A program made the translations under genes and the position numbers. Below are positions 57,538-64,000 of a DNA stretch of 64,000 nucleotides, piece by piece. This DNA is from Anaerosacchariphilus hominis (lineage in GTDB: Bacteria > Bacillota > Clostridia > Lachnospirales > Lachnospiraceae): contig NZ_JACOOR010000003.1 in assembly GCF_014290175.1 (NCBI RefSeq), positions 248,001-312,000 on the forward strand, given 5' to 3'. The notes under the pieces are model-generated. The model was not told the origin of the DNA. It saw only the letters and a program-made list of their open reading frames with translations, and did no database searches. How positions within the stretch are numbered: the first letter of the stretch is position 1; each line of letters opens with the position of its first letter.

Positions 57538-57711
57538 ATGATACCCAAGGATCCCATGATTCTTCTGAGCTGGGTCAACACACAGCTGCGGGATCGCTAT
57601 CCGTCCCTGGACGAGCTGTGTCAGTCCGAAGGGGTGGAGCGCAGTTTTCTGGAGGCTTCCCTCGGTTCCATTGATTATGTCTATGAGCCGGAAAGTAATC
57701 GGTTTGTCTGA
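57538..57711 (+). CDS. DUF4250-family small protein
   Basis: A 57-aa protein, MIPKDPMILLSWVNTQLRDR at the start and YEPESNRFV at the end, fitting the DUF4250 family common in Clostridia (x-PKDP-x-x-LLS-x-VN-x-x-LRD). The ATG at 57538 follows ACAGGAGG at a good distance. Function unknown. It is followed by a hairpin-rich region and the second palindromic repeat. Confidence 0.75.
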   Translation: MIPKDPMILLSWVNTQLRDRYPSLDELCQSEGVERSFLEASLGSIDYVYEPESNRFV

Positions 57712-57731
57712 AACAGCCTTCTTCATAAAAA

Positions 57732-57827
57732 AGAATGTGCCGTTGGCACATTCTCGCGCCGAGGCGCGGTTGCCTTGGCAACCATCTACCACTGCGCCGA
57801 GTGCGCATCTTTGCAAGCTCTGCTTGC
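57732..57827. repeat. Cluster of tight hairpins
   Basis: Four compact inverted repeats lie in 96 bp: AGAATGTGCC/GGCACATTCT (57732-57754, 3-base loop), CGCGCC/GGCGCG (57755-57768, 2-base loop), GGTTGCC/GGCAACC (57768-57783, 2-base loop) and GCAAGC/GCTTGC (57813-57827, 3-base loop). The stretch 57799-57817 is identical to 26359-26377. It looks like a mobile or structured repeat cassette rather than a gene. Confidence 0.65.
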
Positions 57828-57829
57828 TT

Positions 57830-57870
57830 TTATGGAATAGGGAATTCTATCGGAATTTCCTATTCCATAA
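57830..57870. repeat. Dispersed palindromic repeat, copy 2
   Basis: The same 41-base hairpin as at 45774-45814, identical through TTATGGAATAGGGAATTC and the right arm. It directly joins the nagB terminator hairpin. Confidence 0.85.
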
Positions 57871-57904
57871 AAAATGGGACTGCCCTGCGGCAATCCCATT
57901 TTTT
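57869..57904 (-). terminator. Intrinsic terminator of nagB
   Basis: AAAAAATGGGACTGCC pairs with GGCAATCCCATTTTTT with one mismatch and a 4-base loop. T-runs are present in both directions. Confidence 0.75.
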
Positions 57905-57932
57905 ATCTCTTGCTTTTACCTGTTTCTTTCCC

Positions 57933-58664
57933 TTATCTCGGGCACTTGGAAAGTGCTGCCTCGTCGCAGATTACGGTCACATCTGGATGGAACTGAATGA
58001 TGGACGCCGGAACCTCCGGGGTTACCTCACCGTAGAATGCTTTTGCTACGATGTCTGCCTTATCCTCGCCTGTTACTACCATCAGAATCTTTCTTGCGGA
58101 CATGATAGTTCCGATTCCCATGGTATAAGCCTGTCTCGGCACATCGTCGATGGACTCGAAGAAGCGCTTGTTTGCCTCGATGGTCATCTCAGTCAGATCT
58201 ACACAGTGAGTCTCCTTATCGAAGATGCTGTTCGGCTCGTTGAATCCGATATGTCCGTCATGACCGATACCCAGCAGCTGGATGTCGATACCGCCCAGCT
58301 CCTTGATCAGCGCTTCATAGCGCTTGCTCTCCTTGACCGGATCCGGCTCGGTTCCGTCCGGTACGTTGGTACGGCTCGGATCGATATTGATTCTGCTGAA
58401 CAGATGCTTATTCATGAAATAATAGTAGCTCTGGTCGTTAGAATGATCCAGTCCTCTGTATTCATCAAGATTCACGGTAGCTGCCTTGGAGAAGTCTACC
58501 TCTCCATTCTTGCACCACTCAGCCAGGCAGTCATAGATACCGATGGGCGTGGAGCCAGTCGCCAGACCCAGTACGCTGTCCGGCTTTCCGATAACCTGTG
58601 CAGCCAGGATGTGTGCAGCCATTCTGCTCATCTCTTCGTAATTCTTTACTTTGATAATATTCAT
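57933..58664 (-). CDS. nagB: Glucosamine-6-phosphate deaminase
   Basis: A 243-aa enzyme converting glucosamine 6-phosphate to fructose 6-phosphate and ammonia. Family blocks are LGLATGSTPIGIYD near residue 38 (phosphate loop), NLDEYRGLDHSNDQSYYYFM near 68 with the catalytic Asp, and LGIGHDGHIGFNEP near 133 with the catalytic His. The ATG at 58664 (MNIIKVKNYE) has AGGAGGG upstream and fits the family N-terminus; the ORF extension to 58715 does not. It is about 57 kb from the NagA-like gene, so the two are not in one operon. Confidence 0.95.
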   Translation of the reverse strand: MNIIKVKNYEEMSRMAAHILAAQVIGKPDSVLGLATGSTPIGIYDCLAEWCKNGEVDFSKAATVNLDEYRGLDHSNDQSYYYFMNKHLFSRINIDPSRTNVPDGTEPDPVKESKRYEALIKELGGIDIQLLGIGHDGHIGFNEPNSIFDKETHCVDLTEMTIEANKRFFESIDDVPRQAYTMGIGTIMSARKILMVVTGEDKADIVAKAFYGEVTPEVPASIIQFHPDVTVICDEAALSKCPR

Positions 58665-58680
58665 GTTGATTCCCTCCTGA

Positions 58681-58702
58681 TTGAAATATCGTTTGAAATA
58701 TC
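58681..58702. repeat. Tandem 10-base repeat in the nagB leader
   Basis: TTGAAATATC occurs twice (58681-58690 and 58693-58702), 12 bp apart start to start, between the nagB promoter and ribosome binding site. It may be a regulator site. Confidence 0.5.
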
Positions 58703-58765
58703 CTTCAGACACCACAACCGCGGCCCTTTCTCCCGGAAGTGCCGCTTTTCTTATTCGTTAGCCCT

Positions 58766-58794
58766 ATCTTAGCAAGGACCGACCGGAGTGTCAA
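58766..58794 (-). promoter_or_regulatory. Promoter of nagB
   Basis: On the minus strand consensus TTGACA (58789-58794), a 17-bp spacer and TAAGAT (58766-58771). Confidence 0.75.
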
Positions 58795-58878
58795 CGGCAT
58801 TACTGATTTGTACAACTTATTTGTGTTTTTGTGTACTCTGGAAGAAATCATCACAATCCCAAGAAAAAATCTGTCTGT

Positions 58879-61800
58879 TTATTCTGCTTTTTCGCGTTTC
58901 TTTTTTCTGTATGCCATGCAGCATCCCAGTCCCAGAACTGCCACTGCCAGCATGCCTGCGGGCAGCCAGATATTTGACTCATCGCCTGTCTTTGCTGCTT
59001 TGACTGTGGTTGCAGTCTTGGAAGAACCGGAGGAATGATGCTTCTTTGTGCTTCCGGAATTGCTGCTTCCTGTGGTGGTGTCTGTGTTGCTCTTAATCTC
59101 TTCGTATACCGGCTTTGCGATGATGGTTCCTGTTACCTCTGCCAGCCGTGTGAGAAGAGCATCTGTCAGTTTACCGCTATGGGTTCCCAGAACGGTTCCG
59201 CCCGGAGTAACCAGGCTCCATCCCTTGAATGTGTAGCCGGACTTTGCCGGTCCTGCCGGCAGCCCCTTGATACCCACATCACCCGGACCATAGGAAACTG
59301 TTGTACCTGCCGCTGTGCCATCTTCATATTTTACTGTGGCGGAACGTGTGTCTGTTCCAATCACAAAGCTGCTGAAGCCATACTTGTTTACGAAGGTCAG
59401 CGTATCTTCTGCCTCTCCGGTGGCAGCTGTGGTCAATGTGGCTTCATGGTTGTACACGGATCCGTCTTCCTTGGTATGCTTTACAAAAATAGCGTCAGTT
59501 TCGCTGAAAATCCCCTTCGGGATCTTCACGCTGATCTTCAGTTCTTTTCCGATCACATTGGTATCCGGCATCAGCTGTTTTTCAGCCACTGTCGCTGTCA
59601 TCTTACCATGGGTACTGTCCACCGCTGTTGCTTTGATATTATAGTACATTTTAATATCCAGCTCGATCCGCTTTTCGGTATCTGTCTTTGTAATACCGGT
59701 TACGGTTGTTTCCAGATACGGTTCTACGCTTGTGGTGATTTCCGCATCGTTCGCAAGAGTTATATGATTCTGCTCTTCCAACGCTGCTTTCGATGTATGT
59801 ACCGTACTATCTTTGCTTGCCAGATTGTCCCGAATGGGAGCCGCTGCCGCAGTCAGAGCCGCATCCCCTGCAAGCTCTACCTGGTTCGCAATGGTCTCTG
59901 CCGTGGTCTTATCTGTTACCTTATCTGATACAGTTCCCACATTCGTACCCGGAACCGTAACTACCACCGCTTTCTCCGGTGCCCCAATGGTATATGAGTA
60001 GATCCGTCCGTTTACTGCATAAGAACCCTTACTGCATACCTTTCCGGATACAATGTATTTCTGCTCTGCTTCATGGCTGTAATAACCGCCGGAAAGCTGG
60101 CTGTCCACTTTTCCTGTATAAGAATCCTTCCAGAAATTTGCATGATGTTGGTTTTCATCATTCGGATCTACCTCTGCTTTTCCGAGTACCTGATATGCCT
60201 TTCTTCCTGTCGCATTCGTTGACAGACCAGCATCGCCGGAAATCTTTACAGTCATACTCTGCTCTACCGCGCCCAGATCGTAGATAGCTACCGCGCTGCC
60301 CTGACCGTTTGCGCAATTCAGAGTTCCGCCTGTGATCTCCAGATCCAGAGCATTGCTTCCTGTATCTGAGGTATAAGTTCCGCCGAATACATAAAGGGCA
60401 TCCGGCAGCCAGGCATTACCGCTGTAGTGATAGTACTCCGTCGGCGAATCGATATTTGCAGTAATCGCATTGATGGTTCCACCGGAAATACGAACCTTAC
60501 CCATACGGAGAGAAATGCCACCGTTCAGGGTTCCTCCTGTCACATTCAAAGAAACCGGTCCCGGCATATAGATGGCCGGTCCATATTTAGCAGTTAATGT
60601 ACCGCCATTCACTGTAAAATTCATATCTCCAGTCGTGTTATTACCGCTCAAAACTGCATAATAAGATGTGATATTACCACCATTTATGACTACTGTACCG
60701 CCTTCTTTTGCATAAAAGCCATAATCGCCAGTAACTTCAATTATACTGCTCTCTACTGTAATCTTGGCTGCCGCACCATTGGCCTCAATAGCACATTTAC
60801 TCTGGAGTTTTCCGCTACCAACTGTATCTTTGATCGTCAGTTCACCCTTTACAATCAAAGTGTCCTTATCTGTACTTTCCAAGGTTTTTACTGTATGACC
60901 AGCTAAATCAAGCGTTACCTTCTTAGATGCGTCTACAGTCAGAATCTCTGTTAAATCCTCATCCTCCAGCATCTTAATAGTATCGCCGGACTTTGCTGCT
61001 TCCATAGCTTTCAGCAGGGACGAATAGATGGTTCCATTGATCTCCGCTACTTTGAGCTCAACGACCTCATAACTGTCGCCATTCTGTACTGCCTTATAGC
61101 CCTCTGCCAGGAAGGAATTGCCTTTCCCCTCTGCGTTGTTATTTCCGGGATTGAATTTTTCAAAGGTTCCACCGGAAACAGTAATCGTTGCAGTACCATT
61201 TGCGTGATTTGCGTCATAGCAATTCAAAACAAACTCGTATGACAGAGAGGCATCCGGGTATAACTGCTGAATCGAATAATTTCCGCCTTTTACTGTCAGC
61301 GCTCCGCTCTGCACATATACAGCATGGATATTACCAATATAAGTGCCGCTCTCGATCGTACATTTCGCTGTGACGTCCTGCAGATCGACACCGTAACAAT
61401 CATTCTCTTTGGTTGCCAGTGTACCTTCGCCGGTAATGGTCAGATCGCCGTTTTCCCTTACGGAAACCAGAGACCAGTCATTTGGTCTGCCATCCCAGAT
61501 ATCCTTTGAATTATATAATTTTTTTCCATTCAGATCCAATGTCAGCTTCTTACCTTCGACAACAACTGTTTGGGTCAGATCCACATCCGCTGTTACCTTG
61601 ACAGTCTGTCCGCCAGCAGCTGCATCCACAGCATCCTGCAGTGACGGATAGCTCTGGCCATCCACTTCCGCTACCGCAGAGCCATCATTCTGCATCGCCA
61701 CCGTAGCCTCTGCGGAACCTGTCAGCTCCCGGCTCTGTGCTTCTGCTTTCTCCTCGGGCTTTATCTCCCCGGTGGGTTCTTCGGAAGCTTCCTGCTTCTC

Positions 61801-62031
61801 GTCGGAAACGGTGCCACCGGACTCTGCCGTTTCTTCTGTGACATCTTCTTTTTCTTCTTTCGTTTCTTCCGTTGTGCTTTCTTTACCTGTAGTTTCTGCT
61901 ATCTCCGACTGTACAGGCTTCTCCGTCTGTATGGTCTCCTCTGCCGTCTCTTCCGCGTATACCGTTTTCACTGTCGGAACTGTTAGGCAGCATGCAAGCA
62001 GAACTGCAAGCAGCTTTCTGACATGTTTCAT
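58879..62031 (-). CDS. Large secreted cell-wall-anchored protein with beta-helix repeats
   Basis: A 1050-aa surface protein. A signal peptide ends near residue 26 (VKTVYA). Residues 27-115 are a low-complexity Glu/Thr-rich linker. About 115-660 are right-handed beta-helix repeats of the polymorphic/pectate-lyase-like type (ITVSGGTFEKFN, VVINGGNITSYY, FTVNGGTLTAKYG, LEITGGTLNCANG). A Listeria-type B-repeat-like GYTFKGWSLVTPGG lies near 955, then a Ser/Thr/His spacer. The C-terminus has KTGDES, a hydrophobic helix (WLPAGMLAVAVLGLGCCMAY) and RKKKREK: a sortase signal that lacks LPxTG. It probably binds host or plant glycans or other cells. Confidence 0.82.
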   Translation of the reverse strand: MKHVRKLLAVLLACCLTVPTVKTVYAEETAEETIQTEKPVQSEIAETTGKESTTEETKEEKEDVTEETAESGGTVSDEKQEASEEPTGEIKPEEKAEAQSRELTGSAEATVAMQNDGSAVAEVDGQSYPSLQDAVDAAAGGQTVKVTADVDLTQTVVVEGKKLTLDLNGKKLYNSKDIWDGRPNDWSLVSVRENGDLTITGEGTLATKENDCYGVDLQDVTAKCTIESGTYIGNIHAVYVQSGALTVKGGNYSIQQLYPDASLSYEFVLNCYDANHANGTATITVSGGTFEKFNPGNNNAEGKGNSFLAEGYKAVQNGDSYEVVELKVAEINGTIYSSLLKAMEAAKSGDTIKMLEDEDLTEILTVDASKKVTLDLAGHTVKTLESTDKDTLIVKGELTIKDTVGSGKLQSKCAIEANGAAAKITVESSIIEVTGDYGFYAKEGGTVVINGGNITSYYAVLSGNNTTGDMNFTVNGGTLTAKYGPAIYMPGPVSLNVTGGTLNGGISLRMGKVRISGGTINAITANIDSPTEYYHYSGNAWLPDALYVFGGTYTSDTGSNALDLEITGGTLNCANGQGSAVAIYDLGAVEQSMTVKISGDAGLSTNATGRKAYQVLGKAEVDPNDENQHHANFWKDSYTGKVDSQLSGGYYSHEAEQKYIVSGKVCSKGSYAVNGRIYSYTIGAPEKAVVVTVPGTNVGTVSDKVTDKTTAETIANQVELAGDAALTAAAAPIRDNLASKDSTVHTSKAALEEQNHITLANDAEITTSVEPYLETTVTGITKTDTEKRIELDIKMYYNIKATAVDSTHGKMTATVAEKQLMPDTNVIGKELKISVKIPKGIFSETDAIFVKHTKEDGSVYNHEATLTTAATGEAEDTLTFVNKYGFSSFVIGTDTRSATVKYEDGTAAGTTVSYGPGDVGIKGLPAGPAKSGYTFKGWSLVTPGGTVLGTHSGKLTDALLTRLAEVTGTIIAKPVYEEIKSNTDTTTGSSNSGSTKKHHSSGSSKTATTVKAAKTGDESNIWLPAGMLAVAVLGLGCCMAYRKKKREKAE

Positions 62032-62089
62032 GACGTACCCCTCTTTCTACTCTCTCTGGTATTTGGTGCCGGAGCTTTTTACAGCCTAT

Positions 62090-62117
62090 ATTTTATCCTT
62101 TCCGCCACCGTTGTCAA
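62090..62117 (-). promoter_or_regulatory. Promoter of the surface protein gene
   Basis: On the minus strand consensus TTGACA (62112-62117), a 16-bp spacer and TAAAAT (62090-62095). Confidence 0.65.
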
Positions 62118-62190
62118 TATCCCGCAGGGGCTTTCTATAAAATTTTATATTAGAAGCGACATACTATCTCTCCGCCGCAGTGCGATAATG

Positions 62191-62237
62191 TTTTGATGTA
62201 ATAGGGAATTCCATCGGAATTTCCTATTACATCAAAA
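62191..62237. repeat. Dispersed palindromic repeat, copy 3
   Basis: TTTTGATGTAATAGGGAATT pairs with AATTTCCTATTACATCAAAA. The core matches copies 1 and 2, but TGG/CCA of those arms is TGT/ACA here, a paired change that keeps the stem. It lies beside the rpoZ terminator. Confidence 0.85.
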
Positions 62238-62279
62238 ATACCACAGTTCGACATCGGTAATCTGTCTCCCTGTGGTATT
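62237..62279 (-). terminator. Terminator of the yicC-gmk-rpoZ operon
   Basis: AATACCACAG (62237-62246) pairs with CTGTGGTATT (62270-62279). On the minus strand the stem is followed by TTTTTG. Confidence 0.7.
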
Positions 62280-62305
62280 CTGTATGTTTCTGTAAATAAG
62301 CGGAA

Positions 62306-62680
62306 TTACTCCTCGCCGTCAGCTGCGGCTTCCTCTTCAGCTTTTGCTTCTTCGGTCTCTGCTTCCTCAGCTCTCAGCTCTGCCATCTCTTCATTATAGT
62401 GATCCGCGTGAAGAACTGCTCTCTCCGCATCCTGCTCGTCGGAAGTTTCCTCGCTCTCCGGCATGATCTTGATCAGGCCTTTCTCCAGCTCCTGGATAGC
62501 GATGGACAGAGGCTTCTTACCTTTGCCGTCTACCAGCGGCTCCTCGCCTGCGATGATCTGGCGGGCACGTCTGGAGGTGGCCAGCACGATAGAATAACGG
62601 CTGTTTACGACCGGAGTTTCGCCCTCCTCTACCTCGCTGTTTACGACTTTCATTAAATCTGTGTATGAGGGATGTAACAT
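62306..62680 (-). CDS. rpoZ: RNA polymerase omega subunit
   Basis: A 124-aa omega subunit. The conserved core SRYSIVLATSRRARQIIAGE (about residues 27-46) and KKPLSIAIQELEKGLIKI (about 55-72) are intact. The C-terminus is a long acidic Ala/Glu tail (about 40 residues), longer than in many species. AAGGTGA precedes the ATG. Order gmk-rpoZ after yicC is conserved in Firmicutes. Confidence 0.93.
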   Translation of the reverse strand: MLHPSYTDLMKVVNSEVEEGETPVVNSRYSIVLATSRRARQIIAGEEPLVDGKGKKPLSIAIQELEKGLIKIMPESEETSDEQDAERAVLHADHYNEEMAELRAEEAETEEAKAEEEAAADGEE

Positions 62681-62689
62681 AATCTCACC

Positions 62690-63319
62690 TTATCCTTTCT
62701 GAAATGTTTTCAATTCGCTTCTGATTTCCGTGATCAGCTCCAGGCTCCGGAATACCCGGCTGTGCTCACCCTGGATGATCTCATGGACCTGACGGACGCA
62801 GGCGTCCAGGTCGTCGTTGATAATAAAATAATCGTACTGCTCGATGCCATTGGCTTCCTCTGTGGCCCGGGCCAGGCGGTTCTCGATGACCTCCATGGTC
62901 TCCGTGCCCCGTCCCACCAGACGGTTCTTCAGAGTGGCTGCATCCGGCGGCGATACGAACAGCAGCAAGGTATCCGGGAAACGCTTCTTGATCTGCAGGG
63001 CTCCCTGTATCTCGATCTCCAGAATCACATCTTTTCCCAGAGACAGCTGCTCCTCCACATAGGCTCTCGGAGTGCCGTAGTAATTGCCCACATAGCAGGC
63101 GTGTTCAATCAGCGCGTCCTCCGCTATCATTTTTTCAAATTCTTCCCTGGTCCGGAAGAAATACTCCCTTCCGTCTACCTCTCCCTCCCGGGGATTCCGG
63201 GTAGTGGCCGAGATAGAAAGGGCGTAATTGTCATATCGGCTGAGCAGTTCCTTCATCAGGGTTCCTTTTCCCGCGCCTGAGAAACCGGATACCACCAGCA
63301 AGATTCCTTTTCTGTTCAT
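62690..63319 (-). CDS. gmk: Guanylate kinase
   Basis: A 209-aa kinase phosphorylating GMP to GDP. P-loop SGFSGAGKGTLMKELL (residues 11-26), GMP-binding ISATTRNPREGEVDGREYFF (about 37-56) and the lid segment follow the family pattern. The ATG at 63319 follows AAGGGG. It lies 10 bp before rpoZ and 10 bp after the yicC gene. Confidence 0.96.
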   Translation of the reverse strand: MNRKGILLVVSGFSGAGKGTLMKELLSRYDNYALSISATTRNPREGEVDGREYFFRTREEFEKMIAEDALIEHACYVGNYYGTPRAYVEEQLSLGKDVILEIEIQGALQIKKRFPDTLLLFVSPPDAATLKNRLVGRGTETMEVIENRLARATEEANGIEQYDYFIINDDLDACVRQVHEIIQGEHSRVFRSLELITEIRSELKTFQKG

Positions 63320-63329
63320 GCTGTTCCCC

Positions 63330-64000
63330 TTACTCGATATTCTGAATCTGCTCCCGCACCTTCTCGATGCCGGTCTTCAGTTCAATAGCGTGATTGGATA
63401 TCTCCAGATCGTTGGCCTTGGAAAGGATCGTATTTGCTTCACGGTTCATCTCCTGAGCAATGAAATCCAGCTTCCGCCCCACGCTGTCCTTTTCCTCCAG
63501 AGTGGCTCTGGTATGCTCGATGTGGCTGCGGAGACGCACAATCTCTTCATCCACACAGATTTTATCCGCGAAAATGGTTACTTCCGAAGCAATGCGGCTT
63601 TCCTCGATCTGGGTGTCTGCCAGAAGCTCTTTTACCTTATCCTCCAGCTTTGTCCGGTACTCGGCCACGATCTGCGGAGAACGCTCCTCCACATAATCCA
63701 CATGGGCCAGCAGTTCGTCAAGCTTTCCTAAAAGATCCCGCTTCAGGTTCTCACCCTCTTTGACACGGGTCTCCACGAACTGCTCGCAGGCGCCCTTCAG
63801 AGCCTGCTCAAGCATCTTCCAGAGCTCCTCCTCGTCGTCCTGTACCTCTTCCATCACCAGCACCTCGGGATAACGGGACAGGGCTCCCACCTTCACATCC
63901 TGCTCCAGTCCGAACTCCTCTGCCATCTGATTCAGGTACTTCAGATATTCCGCCGCAATCTCTTTATTATAACGCAGCGCCACATTGTTCTCTGACAAAT
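63330..64000 (-). CDS. yicC: YicC/YloC-family endoribonuclease (C-terminal part; runs off the window)
   Basis: The last ~223 residues of a protein normally near 290 aa. The visible frame continues past the window edge; a TTG at 63998 is not a start. The C-terminal block GRKLDFIAQEMNREANTILS with SKANDLEISNHAIELKTGIE is the DUF1732 signature with its conserved acidic residues. Members are RNA endonucleases that cut structured RNAs. It is the first visible gene of the yicC-gmk-rpoZ operon. Confidence 0.9.
   Translation of the reverse strand, partial: LSENNVALRYNKEIAAEYLKYLNQMAEEFGLEQDVKVGALSRYPEVLVMEEVQDDEEELWKMLEQALKGACEQFVETRVKEGENLKRDLLGKLDELLAHVDYVEERSPQIVAEYRTKLEDKVKELLADTQIEESRIASEVTIFADKICVDEEIVRLRSHIEHTRATLEEKDSVGRKLDFIAQEMNREANTILSKANDLEISNHAIELKTGIEKVREQIQNIE

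Noticed and set aside
1..64000. CRISPR arrays, tRNA or rRNA genes, insertion sequences, prophage
   Set aside because: No spaced repeat arrays, cloverleaf-type sequences, rRNA segments, transposases, integrases or phage structural genes were seen in this window.

Overview
The window looks like a chromosomal segment of an anaerobic, gut-type Clostridia bacterium, most likely Lachnospiraceae. The reasons are strong AGGAGG ribosome binding sites, consensus sigma-A promoters with 17-bp spacers, AdhE plus pyruvate phosphate dikinase (fermentation), a PTS, the Firmicute-type era-yqzL-recO-glyS cluster, and clostridial small families (DUF4250, YqzL). The family placement is inference; there is no rRNA or tRNA gene to confirm it. 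No CRISPR array, prophage or insertion sequence was seen.

Bases 1-18,200 form a carbohydrate catabolic island. A leftward operon encodes a ribose-type ABC transporter, an FGGY kinase and a NagA-like deacetylase cut by the window edge. Divergent from it are an L-fucose-isomerase-fold protein and a Cys-rich protein of unknown function. A second leftward operon holds another isomerase-fold protein, a neutral-ceramidase-like hydrolase and a second FGGY kinase; it faces a ROK regulator. After a Phd/RelE-type toxin-antitoxin pair come a DeoR regulator and a SIS-domain protein, divergent from an archaeal-type triose-phosphate-isomerase paralogue and a YjbQ-family protein. Repeated TTTCGTTT-type motifs in the divergent promoter regions suggest one regulon. 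The substrate is not known; this is the best candidate here for an undescribed pathway.

Bases 18,200-28,000 carry an M20 amidohydrolase, a Na/phosphate symporter, a Ca/Na antiporter behind a yybP-ykoY-type (Mn2+) riboswitch, an orphan GHKL sensor kinase, a CpeT-like protein, an autoregulated MarR plus membrane-protein operon, a small lipoprotein and a MATE exporter.

Bases 28,000-44,100 are housekeeping: ppdK, adhE, a probable M16C peptidase-era-yqzL-recO-lipoprotein-glyS operon, ptsI-ptsH (HPr lacks the regulatory serine) and bioY under a BirA operator. Bases 44,100-57,700 hold an XRE regulator, a GT14-like glycosyltransferase, a DUF362 protein, a P-type ATPase relic, a GntR/ABC operon with its own operator, a HEAT-methyltransferase fusion, CotH and GNAT proteins, cyclophilin, rarA, a polysaccharide deacetylase and DUF4250. 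Bases 57,700-64,000 hold nagB, a large beta-helix surface protein with an unusual sorting signal, and the rpoZ-gmk-yicC operon. A palindromic repeat with compensatory changes occurs three times (45.77, 57.83 and 62.19 kb).
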